Shown in pieces: positions 17,036-25,100 of a DNA stretch of 64,000 nucleotides. The stretch spans positions 1,922,001 through 1,986,000 of the forward strand of contig OY970336.1 of assembly GCA_963717455.1 (NCBI GenBank), read 5' to 3'. The DNA comes from Bog-473 sp963717455. Its GTDB lineage: Bacteria > Actinomycetota > Acidimicrobiia > Acidimicrobiales > RAAP-2. The notes beneath the pieces were generated by a model. That model was given only the letters and a program-made list of their open reading frames with translations, searched no databases and had not been told where the DNA came from. A program made the translations under genes and the position numbers. Numbering within the stretch: the stretch's first letter is position 1; each line of letters opens with the position of its first letter.

Positions 17036-18031
17036 TCAGGCCAAGACGCCCAGGCTGAGTGCCTCGGTGCCCCAGCGGCGGGCCAGCGCAGCGCTGGCGA
17101 CCAGCAGCGCGTCCCGCCGGCCACCCTCGACGGCGGGTGTTCCGACCACGACGGCGACGTGGACCGCCTCGACCAGGTCGGCCGACCGGGCGCGCATCCT
17201 GCCCGGCAGCTCCGGGAAGGAGCGGTTGAGGGGGGTCGGGATCACGGCGACCGAATAGCCCTCACGCTCGAGCGTCCCGCACAGCTCCAAGAGGGGGCGT
17301 GCGCCGTCGGACCGCACCACGTGCAGTGCCAGGAGGACCGCGACCCCGCCGCGGCGAAGCAGGGAGGCCCCCTCGACGAGGAAGCGCGCCGGCAGCTCCA
17401 CCCCGTCACGCCCGCCATCGGCGAACACGCGGGTGGGGCCGCTCGGTGCGGTGCTCGTCGGGACCCACGGGGTGTTCGCGGCCACGAGGTCGAAGGACCG
17501 GGCCCGAAGGCCGCTCGTGACGTCGTTCTGCACGGTGAGCCAGACGTGGCCGGGCGGCCCGTCGTTCAGCATCATGGTGCACCGGGCCGCATCGGCCGAC
17601 CGGCGGACGATGTCGGTGGCGACGACGCATCGATAGCGCCGCGACAGCGCCGCGGCCAAGAGGCCGGTGCCGGTGCCCAGGTCGACGGCTCGTTCACCCG
17701 ATGGTGCGAGGCGCAACGCGGCCTCGACCAACAGGCTCGAGTCCGGCCCGATGTACACCATGTCGGGCCCTCGCCCCGCACCGGGTGCAGCGACCACGAG
17801 GTCTGGACTGCAGAGCAACCGGACGCGGCACGCCACGTCGGATCCGTCGCCGGGCAGTTCGAGCACCCTTCCGCGCACCAGGGTGGCGAACGCCGCCTCC
17901 CCGAGGCCGTCACGCACCCGCTCCGCCGGGCCCGGTGTGCCGCCGACCAGCTCCGTCAGGGGGCCACCCCCGCCAGCCGCCTCGCGGCGCAATGCCGCGC
18001 CGAGGGCGGCCCACGCCTCGGCACCGACCAT
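17036..18031 (-). CDS. SAM-dependent methyltransferase, HemK/RlmG-like
   Basis: A 331-residue class I methyltransferase. An N-terminal ~110-residue accessory region precedes the Rossmann core. Motif I is VDLGTGTGLLAAAL at about 145-158. The acidic end of strand 2 is VVATDIV. The catalytic N-P-P-Y motif of HemK/PrmC enzymes is altered to NTPW (AANTPWVPT). C-terminal strands include GGVAVLLALHVV. It starts 8 bp after the stop of the 98-residue gene and lacks a strong Shine-Dalgarno, so translation is probably coupled. HemK relatives methylate glutamine or nucleobases; the altered motif and unusual neighbour leave the substrate open. Confidence 0.8.
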   Translation of the reverse strand: MVGAEAWAALGAALRREAAGGGGPLTELVGGTPGPAERVRDGLGEAAFATLVRGRVLELPGDGSDVACRVRLLCSPDLVVAAPGAGRGPDMVYIGPDSSLLVEAALRLAPSGERAVDLGTGTGLLAAALSRRYRCVVATDIVRRSADAARCTMMLNDGPPGHVWLTVQNDVTSGLRARSFDLVAANTPWVPTSTAPSGPTRVFADGGRDGVELPARFLVEGASLLRRGGVAVLLALHVVRSDGARPLLELCGTLEREGYSVAVIPTPLNRSFPELPGRMRARSADLVEAVHVAVVVGTPAVEGGRRDALLVASAALARRWGTEALSLGVLA

Positions 18032-18039
18032 CGCAGCGG

Positions 18040-18336
18040 TCAGATCTTTCCCAGGTACTGCAATGCCTGGTTGTAGTTCGGGCTGTCCAACTTCACGAGC
18101 TCCTTGCCACCCGCGCCGCCGAAGGAACCGTCGCCGAAGCCGTCGATCTTGATGAAGGCGTCGAACGCGAACCCGGCCACTTCCGGGTAGTCGTCAGCGG
18201 CACCTCGCAGCAGGCCTGCCTCCTCGTTCGTCAGGTCGAGGTCTCCCGCCGCGGAGAGATCGCCAGCCGCCACTTTCTGACGCACGTCCTCCTCGTCGAT
18301 TGCCCGCAGCCCTTGGGCCAGATCCTCTGCTGACAT
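18040..18336 (-). CDS. Unrecognised 98-residue acidic protein
   Basis: I do not recognise this family. A strong GGAGAGGG lies 7 nt upstream of the ATG at 18336, so it is very likely translated. The first 60 residues are acidic and helical with a leader-like segment, LDLTNEEAGLLRG. Next comes a Gly-rich patch, FGDGSFGGAGG, and the end is SPNYNQALQYLGKI. There are no cysteines, signal peptide or membrane segment. A methyltransferase gene follows 8 bp later. The acidic leader-like half plus Gly-rich half, coupled to a modifying-type enzyme, loosely resembles a modified-peptide precursor, but a plain small regulatory or structural protein is equally possible. Confidence 0.7.
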   Translation of the reverse strand: MSAEDLAQGLRAIDEEDVRQKVAAGDLSAAGDLDLTNEEAGLLRGAADDYPEVAGFAFDAFIKIDGFGDGSFGGAGGKELVKLDSPNYNQALQYLGKI

Positions 18337-18463
18337 GGCATCACCCTCTCCACGCGACCGGCCTCAATCGCCTCAGCGCCGCTGATGACGGCAGCGGTGC
18401 CGAGCGGTTACAGCGGCGCGGGCGCGCGGAGGGATCAGATGGGCGTGCCGGGTGAGAGCGGGC

Positions 18464-18518
18464 AGGCGGGAACCCGCCTTCCGGGTGGAGGGTCGCGGTA
18501 CGAGGCGACCCTCCACCC
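18464..18518 (-). terminator. Tandem terminator hairpins
   Basis: Two hairpins lie back to back just after the leftward 212-residue gene. At 18483-18518 a perfect 14-bp stem (left arm GGGTGGAGGGTCGC) closes an 8-nt loop. At 18464-18479 AGGCGGG/CCCGCCT forms a 7-bp stem with a 2-nt loop. The first starts 9 bp after the stop codon. There is no U-tract. They should insulate the 98-residue gene, 128 bp further on, from upstream readthrough. Confidence 0.75.
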
Positions 18519-18526
18519 CGAGACGG

Positions 18527-19165
18527 TCAGGCGATCTTGCGGAACGCCGTCTGGACCGCGACGCCCGGCAGGTAGACCTTGCTGAGCTCCTTGTCGACCT
18601 TCTCGGAGAACGAGGTGTCGGCCGCGAGCGCTTCCTGTCCGCGCTGCAACTCATCGATCGAGGCATAGACGGTGACCCACTCGACCGACCCGTAGACGCC
18701 GGTGGTGCCGAGACAGAACGAGGTCGGGCAGCCGGTGATCTCGGCGGCTCGCTGTGCCGTCTCCACACCGAGCTCGATGCCGCGCACAAGGCCTCCAGGC
18801 GCCATCGTCGCCTGCACGGTCGTCGCGTACTGTGCGTCGATCTCGGCGGACCTGGGGTCGGCATAGACGAACTGCAGCAGGTTGTCGTCGATCGGATCAC
18901 CCGACGCGTGGGCGCCACCCTCCTCGACCAGCGTCACGTAGCCGGAGTCCGCGAGCAGCTTGTCCTCGATCGTCTCCAGCTCGAGGAGATTCTCGACGGT
19001 TGCGGTCCACACCAGCCTGCCCGACGTCGGCGAGAACACCGTCGTCCACAACTGCACCGGGACCTCCGAGATCTGGTTGACCTTCTCAGTGATCCTGAGC
19101 GCCCAATCCAGCTGCTTCTGAGGGTTTCCTTCACCCAACCGGGCGGTACGGCTGAACAGGTACAT
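18527..19165 (-). CDS. Unrecognised 212-residue protein, alpha/beta-barrel-like
   Basis: The start is ATG at 19165 (MYLFSRTARLG), set by GGAGGA 7 nt upstream. I do not recognise a named family. The alternating strands and helices, with two similar halves beginning near LWTTVFSPTSGRLVWTATV and VEWVTVYASIDELQRGQEA, suggest a duplicated ferredoxin-like (dimeric alpha-beta barrel) fold. There is no signal peptide, membrane helix or obvious catalytic motif; two cysteines occur in CPTSFC. It is followed by tandem terminators and preceded by its own promoter region. A ligand-binding or monooxygenase-like role would fit the fold but is speculative. Confidence 0.7.
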   Translation of the reverse strand: MYLFSRTARLGEGNPQKQLDWALRITEKVNQISEVPVQLWTTVFSPTSGRLVWTATVENLLELETIEDKLLADSGYVTLVEEGGAHASGDPIDDNLLQFVYADPRSAEIDAQYATTVQATMAPGGLVRGIELGVETAQRAAEITGCPTSFCLGTTGVYGSVEWVTVYASIDELQRGQEALAADTSFSEKVDKELSKVYLPGVAVQTAFRKIA

Positions 19166-19382
19166 GTGTCTTCCTCCCTGCTTCAAAAGCGCGCCGAGAC
19201 TTCGCCGTCCCGCTCCGCGACGCACCCCAACCATCCGGCAAGGGAGGAACGAAGATCGTCCGCTTGTCTCCCTCGAGCGACAACCTACGCCTCAAGCAGG
19301 GCACTGGCTAGGGGAGCGGACGACATGAATCGCTGCGGCGGTTCACGTCGTCCGTCACGGCCTCAGGAAGGTCACCACCTCC

Positions 19383-19562
19383 CTACGAGGGGCCGGACCA
19401 GTCGGCGTGGGGGTCGGAGGCGGGGAAGGACTCCTCCTCCTGCTCGTCGACGTGACGGTCGCGCCAGGCCCGCTCGTCATCGAGCGTTTGATCGGGCCGG
19501 TCATCGGGCTCGGAGCCGTCGGGCTCGGAGGCGTCGGGCTCGCTGTGGTTCCGATCGGGCAT
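19383..19562 (-). CDS. 59-residue acidic protein with SFPASDP tail
   Basis: A small acidic protein starting ATG at 19562 with AGGGAG about 7 nt upstream. The N-terminal half repeats S-E-P-D (SEPDASEPDGSEPD). The C-terminal EEESFPASDPHADW matches a short E-S-F-P-A-S-D-P tail motif that I recognise from many uncharacterised bacterial small proteins. No structure or function is known to me. It follows the sulfate importer genes on the same strand, 61 bp after cysA, and could be the last gene of that transcript. Confidence 0.72.
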   Translation of the reverse strand: MPDRNHSEPDASEPDGSEPDDRPDQTLDDERAWRDRHVDEQEEESFPASDPHADWSGPS

Positions 19563-19623
19563 GCGGGCTCCCTGTCACGGGCCGGACCGCACGCACCGGC
19601 TCGTGCGCCCGGACAGGGCCACC

Positions 19624-20628
19624 CTAGGGGCGGGCGGCCGCTGACGCGCTCAGCATCGGGAACCGGCTCGGCGCGCCGCTCTCTGCCCGCGCCACCCAGA
19701 CCCGTTGGCCCTCCTCCAGGCCGAGCACGGCCGCGCTGCCGCGGCTGAGCTGGACCCAGCACGCCCCGCCGGCGGCGAGACCGATGTCGACCTTGACCTC
19801 GAAGCCGAGATGGGTGACGCGCGTCACCGAGCCCTCGACTGCAGGGCCGGCCGGCCGCCCGTCCTCGATGGGGTGCACGATCAGGTCGTGCGGGCGCACC
19901 CATTCGCCGTCGAGCTGCGTGGCGGGGCCCAGGAACGTCAGCACGAACTCGTTGGCCGGGTGGTCGTACATGTCCGCCGGCGTGCCGACCTGCTCCAGGC
20001 GGCCGTGGTTGATGATGGCCAGGCGGTCCGCGACCTCCATGGCCTCCTCCTGGTCGTGCGTCACCAGCACCGTCGTCACGTGGAGCGTGTCGTGCAGGTC
20101 GCGGAGCCAGCGGCGCAGCTGCGTGCGCACCTGCGCGTCGAGCGCCCCGAAGGGCTCGTCGAGCAACAGGACCTTGGGCTCGATCGCCAGCGCACGCGCC
20201 AGAGCCATGCGCTGGCGCTGGCCGCCCGAGAGCTGCGAGGGGTAGCGCTCGGCCAGGTGGGCCAGGCCGACCAGCTCGAGCAACTCGTCGACCCGGGCCT
20301 TGATCTCGGGCTTGGGCCGGCGCCGGATCTCGAGGCCGAAGGCAACGTTGCGTCGGACCGTCAGGTGGCGGAAGGGCGCATAGTGCTGGAAGCAGAACCC
20401 GACGCCGCGGTGGCGCGCCGGGGCGTCGGTGAGGTCCTCGCCCTCGATCCGCACCGTGCCGCGGTCGGGCATGTCGAGGCCGGCGATGATGCGCAGCAGG
20501 GTCGACTTGCCGCCGCCACTGGGCCCGAGCAGCGCGGTGAGCGACCCGCTCGGGACCTCGAGGCTGACGTCGTCGAGTGCTACCGCGTCGCCGAAGCGCT
20601 TGGAGATCGACTCCACCAGGATGCTCAT
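19624..20628 (-). CDS. cysA: Sulfate/thiosulfate ABC importer ATPase
   Basis: A 334-residue ATPase energising sulfate uptake. Walker A is GPSGGGKST, the Q-loop region FCFQHYAPFRHLTVRRNVAFGL is a CysA-type sequence, the signature is LSGGQRQRM, Walker B is VLLLDEPFGALD and the H-loop VTHDQEEAMEVADR. The last ~90 residues form the TOBE regulatory domain. ATG at 20628 overlaps the stop of the permease gene (ATGA). Order binding protein-cysT-cysW-cysA is the standard sulfate operon. Confidence 0.93.
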   Translation of the reverse strand: MSILVESISKRFGDAVALDDVSLEVPSGSLTALLGPSGGGKSTLLRIIAGLDMPDRGTVRIEGEDLTDAPARHRGVGFCFQHYAPFRHLTVRRNVAFGLEIRRRPKPEIKARVDELLELVGLAHLAERYPSQLSGGQRQRMALARALAIEPKVLLLDEPFGALDAQVRTQLRRWLRDLHDTLHVTTVLVTHDQEEAMEVADRLAIINHGRLEQVGTPADMYDHPANEFVLTFLGPATQLDGEWVRPHDLIVHPIEDGRPAGPAVEGSVTRVTHLGFEVKVDIGLAAGGACWVQLSRGSAAVLGLEEGQRVWVARAESGAPSRFPMLSASAAARP

Positions 20629-21446
20629 GCCGCCGGCCGCCCGTGCCAGGCCTCGCGGTTGCGGTCGGTCACCGTGAGGAGGATCAGGATGATCAGGGCG
20701 GAGAGGCACAGCGCCACCGCGCCGACGTAGGCGCTCGTGGTGTCGAGGTTTTCGATCCCGGCGGAGATGAACAGGGTCAAGGTCTGCGTCCTCCCGGCAA
20801 TGGCACCCGAGACGATAGCGACGGCACCGAACTCCCCGAGCACGCGGGCGGTGGTGAGCGTCACCCCGTAGGCCAGGCCGCGGCGGATGTTGGGCAGGGT
20901 GATCCGGCGGAACACCGCGAGTGGTCCGGCGCCGAGGGTGCGGGCTGCCTGCTCCTGCTCCGTCCCGACCTCCTGCAGGACGGGCAGGACCTCACGGACG
21001 ACGTAGGGGAGGGATACCGCGGCGGAGGCCAGGACGATGCCGGGCACCGCATAGATGACCGTGATGTGGTGGGAGGACAGCCAGGTGCCGAACCATCCGG
21101 TGCGGCCGTAGACGAGGATCAGCGACAGCCCGATGACGACGGGGGAGACGGCGAGCGGGATGTCGACCAGCGCATCGAGCAGCCAGGCGCCCGGGAAGCG
21201 GTGGCGGGCCAGGATGAGCGAGACGCCCACGCCGAAGATCGTGTTGAGCGGCACCGCGATGGCGGCCACGAGGAGTGTGAGCACCAGCGCGTGGAGGGCG
21301 TCCGGCGCGGTGATGGCATCCCACGCCGTGCCGAGTCCGTGCTGAAAGGCGCGGTAGAACACCATGGACACGGGCAGGACGACCAGCAGGGCCAGGTAGC
21401 CGAGCACGGCGAAGCGCAGGGGCAGGCGCCAACGCGAGCGCCTCAT
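20625..21446 (-). CDS. cysW: Sulfate ABC importer permease CysW
   Basis: A 273-residue membrane protein with six predicted helices. FYRAFQHGLGTAWDAITAPDALHAL near the N-terminus and the EAA loop EQEQAARTLGAGPLAVFRRI are typical of CysW. GEFGAVAIVSGAIAGRTQTLTLFI is the conserved C-terminal segment of sulfate permeases. It starts ATG at 21446, overlapping the cysT stop, and ends overlapping the cysA start. It pairs with CysT to form the translocation pore. Confidence 0.92.
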   Translation of the reverse strand: MRRSRWRLPLRFAVLGYLALLVVLPVSMVFYRAFQHGLGTAWDAITAPDALHALVLTLLVAAIAVPLNTIFGVGVSLILARHRFPGAWLLDALVDIPLAVSPVVIGLSLILVYGRTGWFGTWLSSHHITVIYAVPGIVLASAAVSLPYVVREVLPVLQEVGTEQEQAARTLGAGPLAVFRRITLPNIRRGLAYGVTLTTARVLGEFGAVAIVSGAIAGRTQTLTLFISAGIENLDTTSAYVGAVALCLSALIILILLTVTDRNREAWHGRPAA

Positions 21447-22366
21447 ATCGTCTCGGGGACTTCGAAGCGGCGGCGGGCCCAGCCGATGCCGACCAGCACG
21501 AGGAGCGAGATGGCGATGAGCACGACCGAGACTGCGCTGGCCGCCGGGAGGTCGTCGCTCTGGGAGAGGCTGTAGATCCACGAAGAGGCGACCTCGGTCT
21601 TGAACGGGAGGTTGCCCGAGATCAGCACGACCGAGCCGAACTCGCCGACCGCCCGGGCGAAGGCGAGGCCGGCGCCGGCCAGCACCGACGGCAGGATGCT
21701 CGGCAGGATCACGCGGCGGAGCACCTGGCGCCGGCTGGCGCCGAGGGAGGAGGCCGCCTCCTCGGTCTCCGCATCGAGCTCGGCCAGCACCGGTTGGACG
21801 CTGCGGACGCAGAAGGGCAGCGTGACGAAGGCCAGCGCGCACGCGATGCCGAGGCGGGTGCCGGCCAGGTTGACGTGGAACGGGCTGTTCGGCCCGTACA
21901 GCGCCAGCAGGGTGAGGCCGGCCACGATCGTCGGCAGCGCGAACGGGAGGTCGATGACCGCGCCCACGAGGGCCTTGCCCCGGAAGTCGTCGCGGACCAG
22001 CACCCAGGCGATGGCGAAGCCGGCGATGGAGTTGACCACGGCCACGGCGAACGAGATCCAGAGGGTCAGCTCCAGCGCGGCGACGGCCTCGGGCTGGGTG
22101 ACGGCGGCCCAGAACGAGGCCCACCCGTTGCTGAACGCGTTGGTGAACAGCGCGGCCAGCGGCAGCAGGACGAGGAGGGACAGGTAGGTGACGGCGAGCG
22201 CGGGGCCGCTGGCGCGCCAGGCCGCCCGCCCCACCACCTCCAGGGCGGGGGAGAGCGCCGTGTTGGGGTGACGGTGCCCTCGCCCCCGCCCTGGGCGGCG
22301 GCCGGTGGACGCTCGTTCCCCGCCCCGGAGGCCCAGGTCGGCGACGGTGGCGTCCACGCCGGTCAT
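21443..22366 (-). CDS. cysT: Sulfate ABC importer permease CysT
   Basis: A 307-residue permease. A ~50-residue charged cytoplasmic extension precedes the first helix (VTYLSLLVLLPLAALF). Family markers are DLPFALPTIVAGLTLLALYG, the EAA loop EEAASSLGASRRQVLRRV, and GEFGSVVLISGNLPFKTEVAS. ATG at 22366 lies 10 bp after the binding-protein stop, so it is the second gene of the operon. Confidence 0.92.
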   Translation of the reverse strand: MTGVDATVADLGLRGGERASTGRRPGRGRGHRHPNTALSPALEVVGRAAWRASGPALAVTYLSLLVLLPLAALFTNAFSNGWASFWAAVTQPEAVAALELTLWISFAVAVVNSIAGFAIAWVLVRDDFRGKALVGAVIDLPFALPTIVAGLTLLALYGPNSPFHVNLAGTRLGIACALAFVTLPFCVRSVQPVLAELDAETEEAASSLGASRRQVLRRVILPSILPSVLAGAGLAFARAVGEFGSVVLISGNLPFKTEVASSWIYSLSQSDDLPAASAVSVVLIAISLLVLVGIGWARRRFEVPETI

Positions 22367-22376
22367 GCGATGGTCG

Positions 22377-23432
22377 CTACCCGCTCGCGGTGGAGACGCC
22401 GAGCGATTGCTCGTCCTTGGCGACGACGCCGGTCTGGGGGTCGAAGAACGACTTGTTGATGGACGTCCAGCCGCCCAGGTGGTCGATGGTGAAGAGCGTC
22501 TTGGGATGGGGGAACTTGAACTTGGCCGCCACCGAGGGCAGCACCGGCCGGTAGCCCTGTTGGCCCCACACGGTCTGGCCGGCGGGGGAGAGCAGGTAGG
22601 CCAGGAATGCCTTGGCGGCGGGACTGGCGGTCTTGGTCACCGCGATCGGGTTCTGGATGAGGATCGTCTGCGGGGGCGTGATCACGTCGACCGGCTCGCC
22701 CTTGGTCTTGGCGTAGAGGGCGTCGTCCTCGTAGTCGAGCAGCACGTCACCTTGCCCCGAGAGGAAGGTCTGCAGCGCAGCGCTGGCACTGGAGGGCTGC
22801 GCCACCGCGTTGTGCAGCAGCTGGGAGAGGTACTGCTGGGCCTGCGCGGGCGTCTTTCCCTGCGCTCTCTCGGCGCCGTAGGCCGCCATGATGTTCCACT
22901 TCGCGCTGCCCGAGCTGAACACGTTGGGTGTGATGACCCCGACGCCGGACTTGACGAGGTCGGCCCAGGTGGTGATGTGCTTGGGGTTCCCCGGGCGCAC
23001 CACGAAGGAGACGATGGAGTTGGTCACCATGCCCTTGGTGGCCCCCTTGTCCCACGCGCTGGACACGAGCCCGGCCTTGACGAGCTTGGCCATGTCGGGC
23101 TCGAGCGAGAAGTTGACGAGGTCGGCCGGCAGCCCGTCGACCACCGAGGTGGCCTGGGTGCCCGAGGGACCGAAGGACGGCGACACGACCACGCCCGCGC
23201 CCGCCTTCGTCTTGGCGAAGTCGGTGGCGAGGACGCTGTAGGCGGGCTTGGGCGTCGAGTAGGCGACCAGGCTGACGCTGCCCCCGCTCTGGGCGCCGGC
23301 GGGGAGGGCGCCGAGCGTCAGGGCCAAGGCGGACAGTGCGAGGGTGCCGACGGCGGCGATCCTGCGACGGGTGCGCCGGGCCCCTGCGGAGAGGTGCCCA
23401 GGCGAATTCGGGGGGAGGGTGCTTTCGTGCAT
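22377..23432 (-). CDS. Sulfate-binding periplasmic-type protein
   Basis: A 351-residue extracytoplasmic binding protein of the Sbp/CysP family. The N-terminus has a twin-arginine-containing basic start and an LALSALALTLGALPAGA signal peptide, with no lipobox Cys visible. Family segments include SFGPSGTQATSV, DLVNFSLEPDM, PGNPKHITTWADLV, DVLLDYEDDAL and YLLSPAGQTVWGQQGYRPV. It opens the sulfate importer operon. AGGG lies about 8 nt upstream of ATG, and an inverted repeat lies further upstream. Confidence 0.92.
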   Translation of the reverse strand: MHESTLPPNSPGHLSAGARRTRRRIAAVGTLALSALALTLGALPAGAQSGGSVSLVAYSTPKPAYSVLATDFAKTKAGAGVVVSPSFGPSGTQATSVVDGLPADLVNFSLEPDMAKLVKAGLVSSAWDKGATKGMVTNSIVSFVVRPGNPKHITTWADLVKSGVGVITPNVFSSGSAKWNIMAAYGAERAQGKTPAQAQQYLSQLLHNAVAQPSSASAALQTFLSGQGDVLLDYEDDALYAKTKGEPVDVITPPQTILIQNPIAVTKTASPAAKAFLAYLLSPAGQTVWGQQGYRPVLPSVAAKFKFPHPKTLFTIDHLGGWTSINKSFFDPQTGVVAKDEQSLGVSTASG

Positions 23433-23453
23433 CGGAGTACCCTAAACCACGCG

Positions 23454-23470
23454 GATTGCTAAAAACAATC
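23454..23470 (-). promoter_or_regulatory. Operator candidate upstream of the sulfate operon
   Basis: GATTGCTAAAAACAATC contains perfect 5-bp arms (GATTG/CAATC) around 7 nt, in an AT-rich patch that stands out from the surrounding GC-rich DNA. It is 22-38 bp upstream of the binding-protein ATG, where a promoter or repressor site for a sulfur-regulated operon would be expected. Confidence 0.4.
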
Positions 23471-23486
23471 GAATTAGTCAGCTATT

Positions 23487-23508
23487 GGCACCCCGGGCAA
23501 GCGGTGCC
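23487..23508 (-). terminator. Possible terminator after the GGDEF-like gene
   Basis: GGCACC and GGTGCC form a 6-bp stem around 10 nt, 36 bp after the stop of the leftward PAS-GGDEF gene. The leftward transcript then enters an AT-rich, partly U-rich stretch, which favours termination before the sulfate operon promoter. Confidence 0.45.
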
Positions 23509-23543
23509 CCGTGAATTTCCTGGTCAGGGGTGGGAGCGAGGGG

Positions 23544-24473
23544 TCAGCCGGGGGAGCTGAGCCGGCTTCTGGCCGCCAACCGGGTCGCCCGGGCTTCGCG
23601 CATGGCCCAGTCGGACCGGGCCACCAGCTCGGCCAGCGGCACGTGGTCATCGGCCTGCCGGGTCGTCCAGCCGAGGGAGACGCCGACCGTCGCACCGACG
23701 TAGTCGGTCGTGCCCGGATCGGCGAGGTGGGCCTCGATGCGGCGCGTGATGGTGCCGCAGTCGGGCCCGCTCAAGTTGAGCGCCAGCACGAGGAACTGGG
23801 TGCCGCCGATGCGGGCCACGACGTCGCTCGTGCGGAACGCGACCGACAGCGCGCGTGCCACGGCCTGGAGTGCCGCATCGCCTGCGTGGAGCCCGAGGCG
23901 GTCGTTCAGCTCCTGCACGTTCTCGACGTCGGCGAAGAGGGTGTGGACCGCGGCGCCCTCGCGGTCGGCGAACTGCAGCAGGCGGTTGCCGGCGACGAGC
24001 AGCCCCCGGCGGTTGTGCAAGCCGGTCAGCTCGTCGCCCTGGGACAGCTCGAGCAGGCGCGTGCTCAGCTCCTCCATCTCGCGCTCGATGGCGAGACGCC
24101 CCGCGCTGTCGTGCAGGATGCTGAGGATCAGGACGGCGCCCTCGCTGTCCCGGAACACCCGCGTCGTCGCTTCGATGTCGACCATCCGGCCGTCGCCCCG
24201 GCGGAGCCGCAGCCTGCCGACCCAGGACCCGCTCCGGTCACGCTCGGCCAGCGCGAGCCCCCATCGAGGGTCCTCGTGGTCGACCAGGCCGGCCATACCG
24301 AGCCGGCAGATCTCCTCGGCCCCGAGACCGAGCAGGGTGGACGCGGCCGGGTTGGCGGCGGTGATGCGGCCGCCCGGCGTGGAGAACAGCACGCCCTCGG
24401 ATGTGTGCTCGAACATTGCGTGGTAGGCCGCCATCCCGACCCGCTCGCCGGGCACGGTCTCGTGCATCACCAT
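23544..24473 (-). CDS. PAS-GGDEF protein with degenerate GGDEF motif
   Basis: A 309-residue cytoplasmic signalling protein. Residues about 12-130 are a PAS domain (YHAMFEHTSEGVLFSTPGG, then a PAC segment ending LSILHD). A short helix leads into a GGDEF domain with GDELTGLHNRRGL and HTLFADVENVQELND. The signature loop reads GGTQF instead of GGDEF/GGEEF, and the metal-binding region carries FADVENV instead of the usual DxDxFK. Diguanylate cyclase activity is therefore unlikely; a GTP- or c-di-GMP-sensing role is possible. ATG at 24473 is used, with ATG 24467 as an alternative. Confidence 0.82.
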   Translation of the reverse strand: MVMHETVPGERVGMAAYHAMFEHTSEGVLFSTPGGRITAANPAASTLLGLGAEEICRLGMAGLVDHEDPRWGLALAERDRSGSWVGRLRLRRGDGRMVDIEATTRVFRDSEGAVLILSILHDSAGRLAIEREMEELSTRLLELSQGDELTGLHNRRGLLVAGNRLLQFADREGAAVHTLFADVENVQELNDRLGLHAGDAALQAVARALSVAFRTSDVVARIGGTQFLVLALNLSGPDCGTITRRIEAHLADPGTTDYVGATVGVSLGWTTRQADDHVPLAELVARSDWAMREARATRLAARSRLSSPG

Positions 24474-25100
24474 CCCGGTTGTCCCGTCACTCCGAGCGCG
24501 CCATGCAGAGCCATTGCCGCGGCGATGGTACCGAAGCGCCCCTGCCGTGGCGGTGATGGTCCAGGTCGTTGTGACTTTCGGCTCTATCGATCCCCGCCGT
24601 TGCAGGGCCGATCTTTTCGAGAGCGCTCGCCTATGCGCCGTTCGGAATGCGCGGCCATCGGCGTGCGCTCTCTGGCATCTCGCCGCGGACACCCGGCCCG
24701 ACACCGCTCGGATGGCGGGAAACGCGGGTGGCACCCGCACCCGTGGGACCTTCGGCCCTGGTCCGCCCCCCGAGGGGTGCGCACAATGACTCGAGACCCA
24801 GAACAGGAGGTGCTGACCCCGGTTCGGCCACGACAAGATCTGCTGGCTCTTGCGATCCGCGAGTTCGAGGGTTCGTGGGGACCGGCAGAAACCCTGCACG
24901 AGTTCTTCAACGTGCACCGGTGCCGGCAGGCCGGGTGCAGCGGGCAAGAGCGCCTCTCGAAGAACCCCTCGTCTCTCGTCTCTCGACGGACTGAGGAGCA
25001 GGGCGGCTGGACGCACTGCTCGGCGGTTTCCTCCCCCATAGTCCCGCCGGGCGTGCGACCGGCCTCCGGGCGGCCGCGGTGGGCCACCCGGCCCAGATCG
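24474..25100. other. 627-bp region without a supported gene
   Basis: The region lies between the start of the PAS-GGDEF gene and the end of the ABC binding-protein gene, both leftward. Frames are open but show no recognisable family or ribosome-binding site. A rightward frame from ATG 24786 continues without stop into the antisense of the next gene. The only clear element is the hairpin at 25066-25091. Confidence 0.5.
25066..25091 (-). terminator. Terminator of the CUT1 ABC operon
   Basis: A 10-bp stem (CCGGGCGGCC with GGCCACCCGG; one position is a U-G wobble in the leftward transcript) closes a 6-nt loop. It starts 10 bp after the binding-protein stop codon, the last gene of the leftward operon. 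Confidence 0.65.

Noticed and set aside
23544..24473. Active diguanylate cyclase
   Set aside because: The signature is GGTQF and the metal-binding residues are altered.
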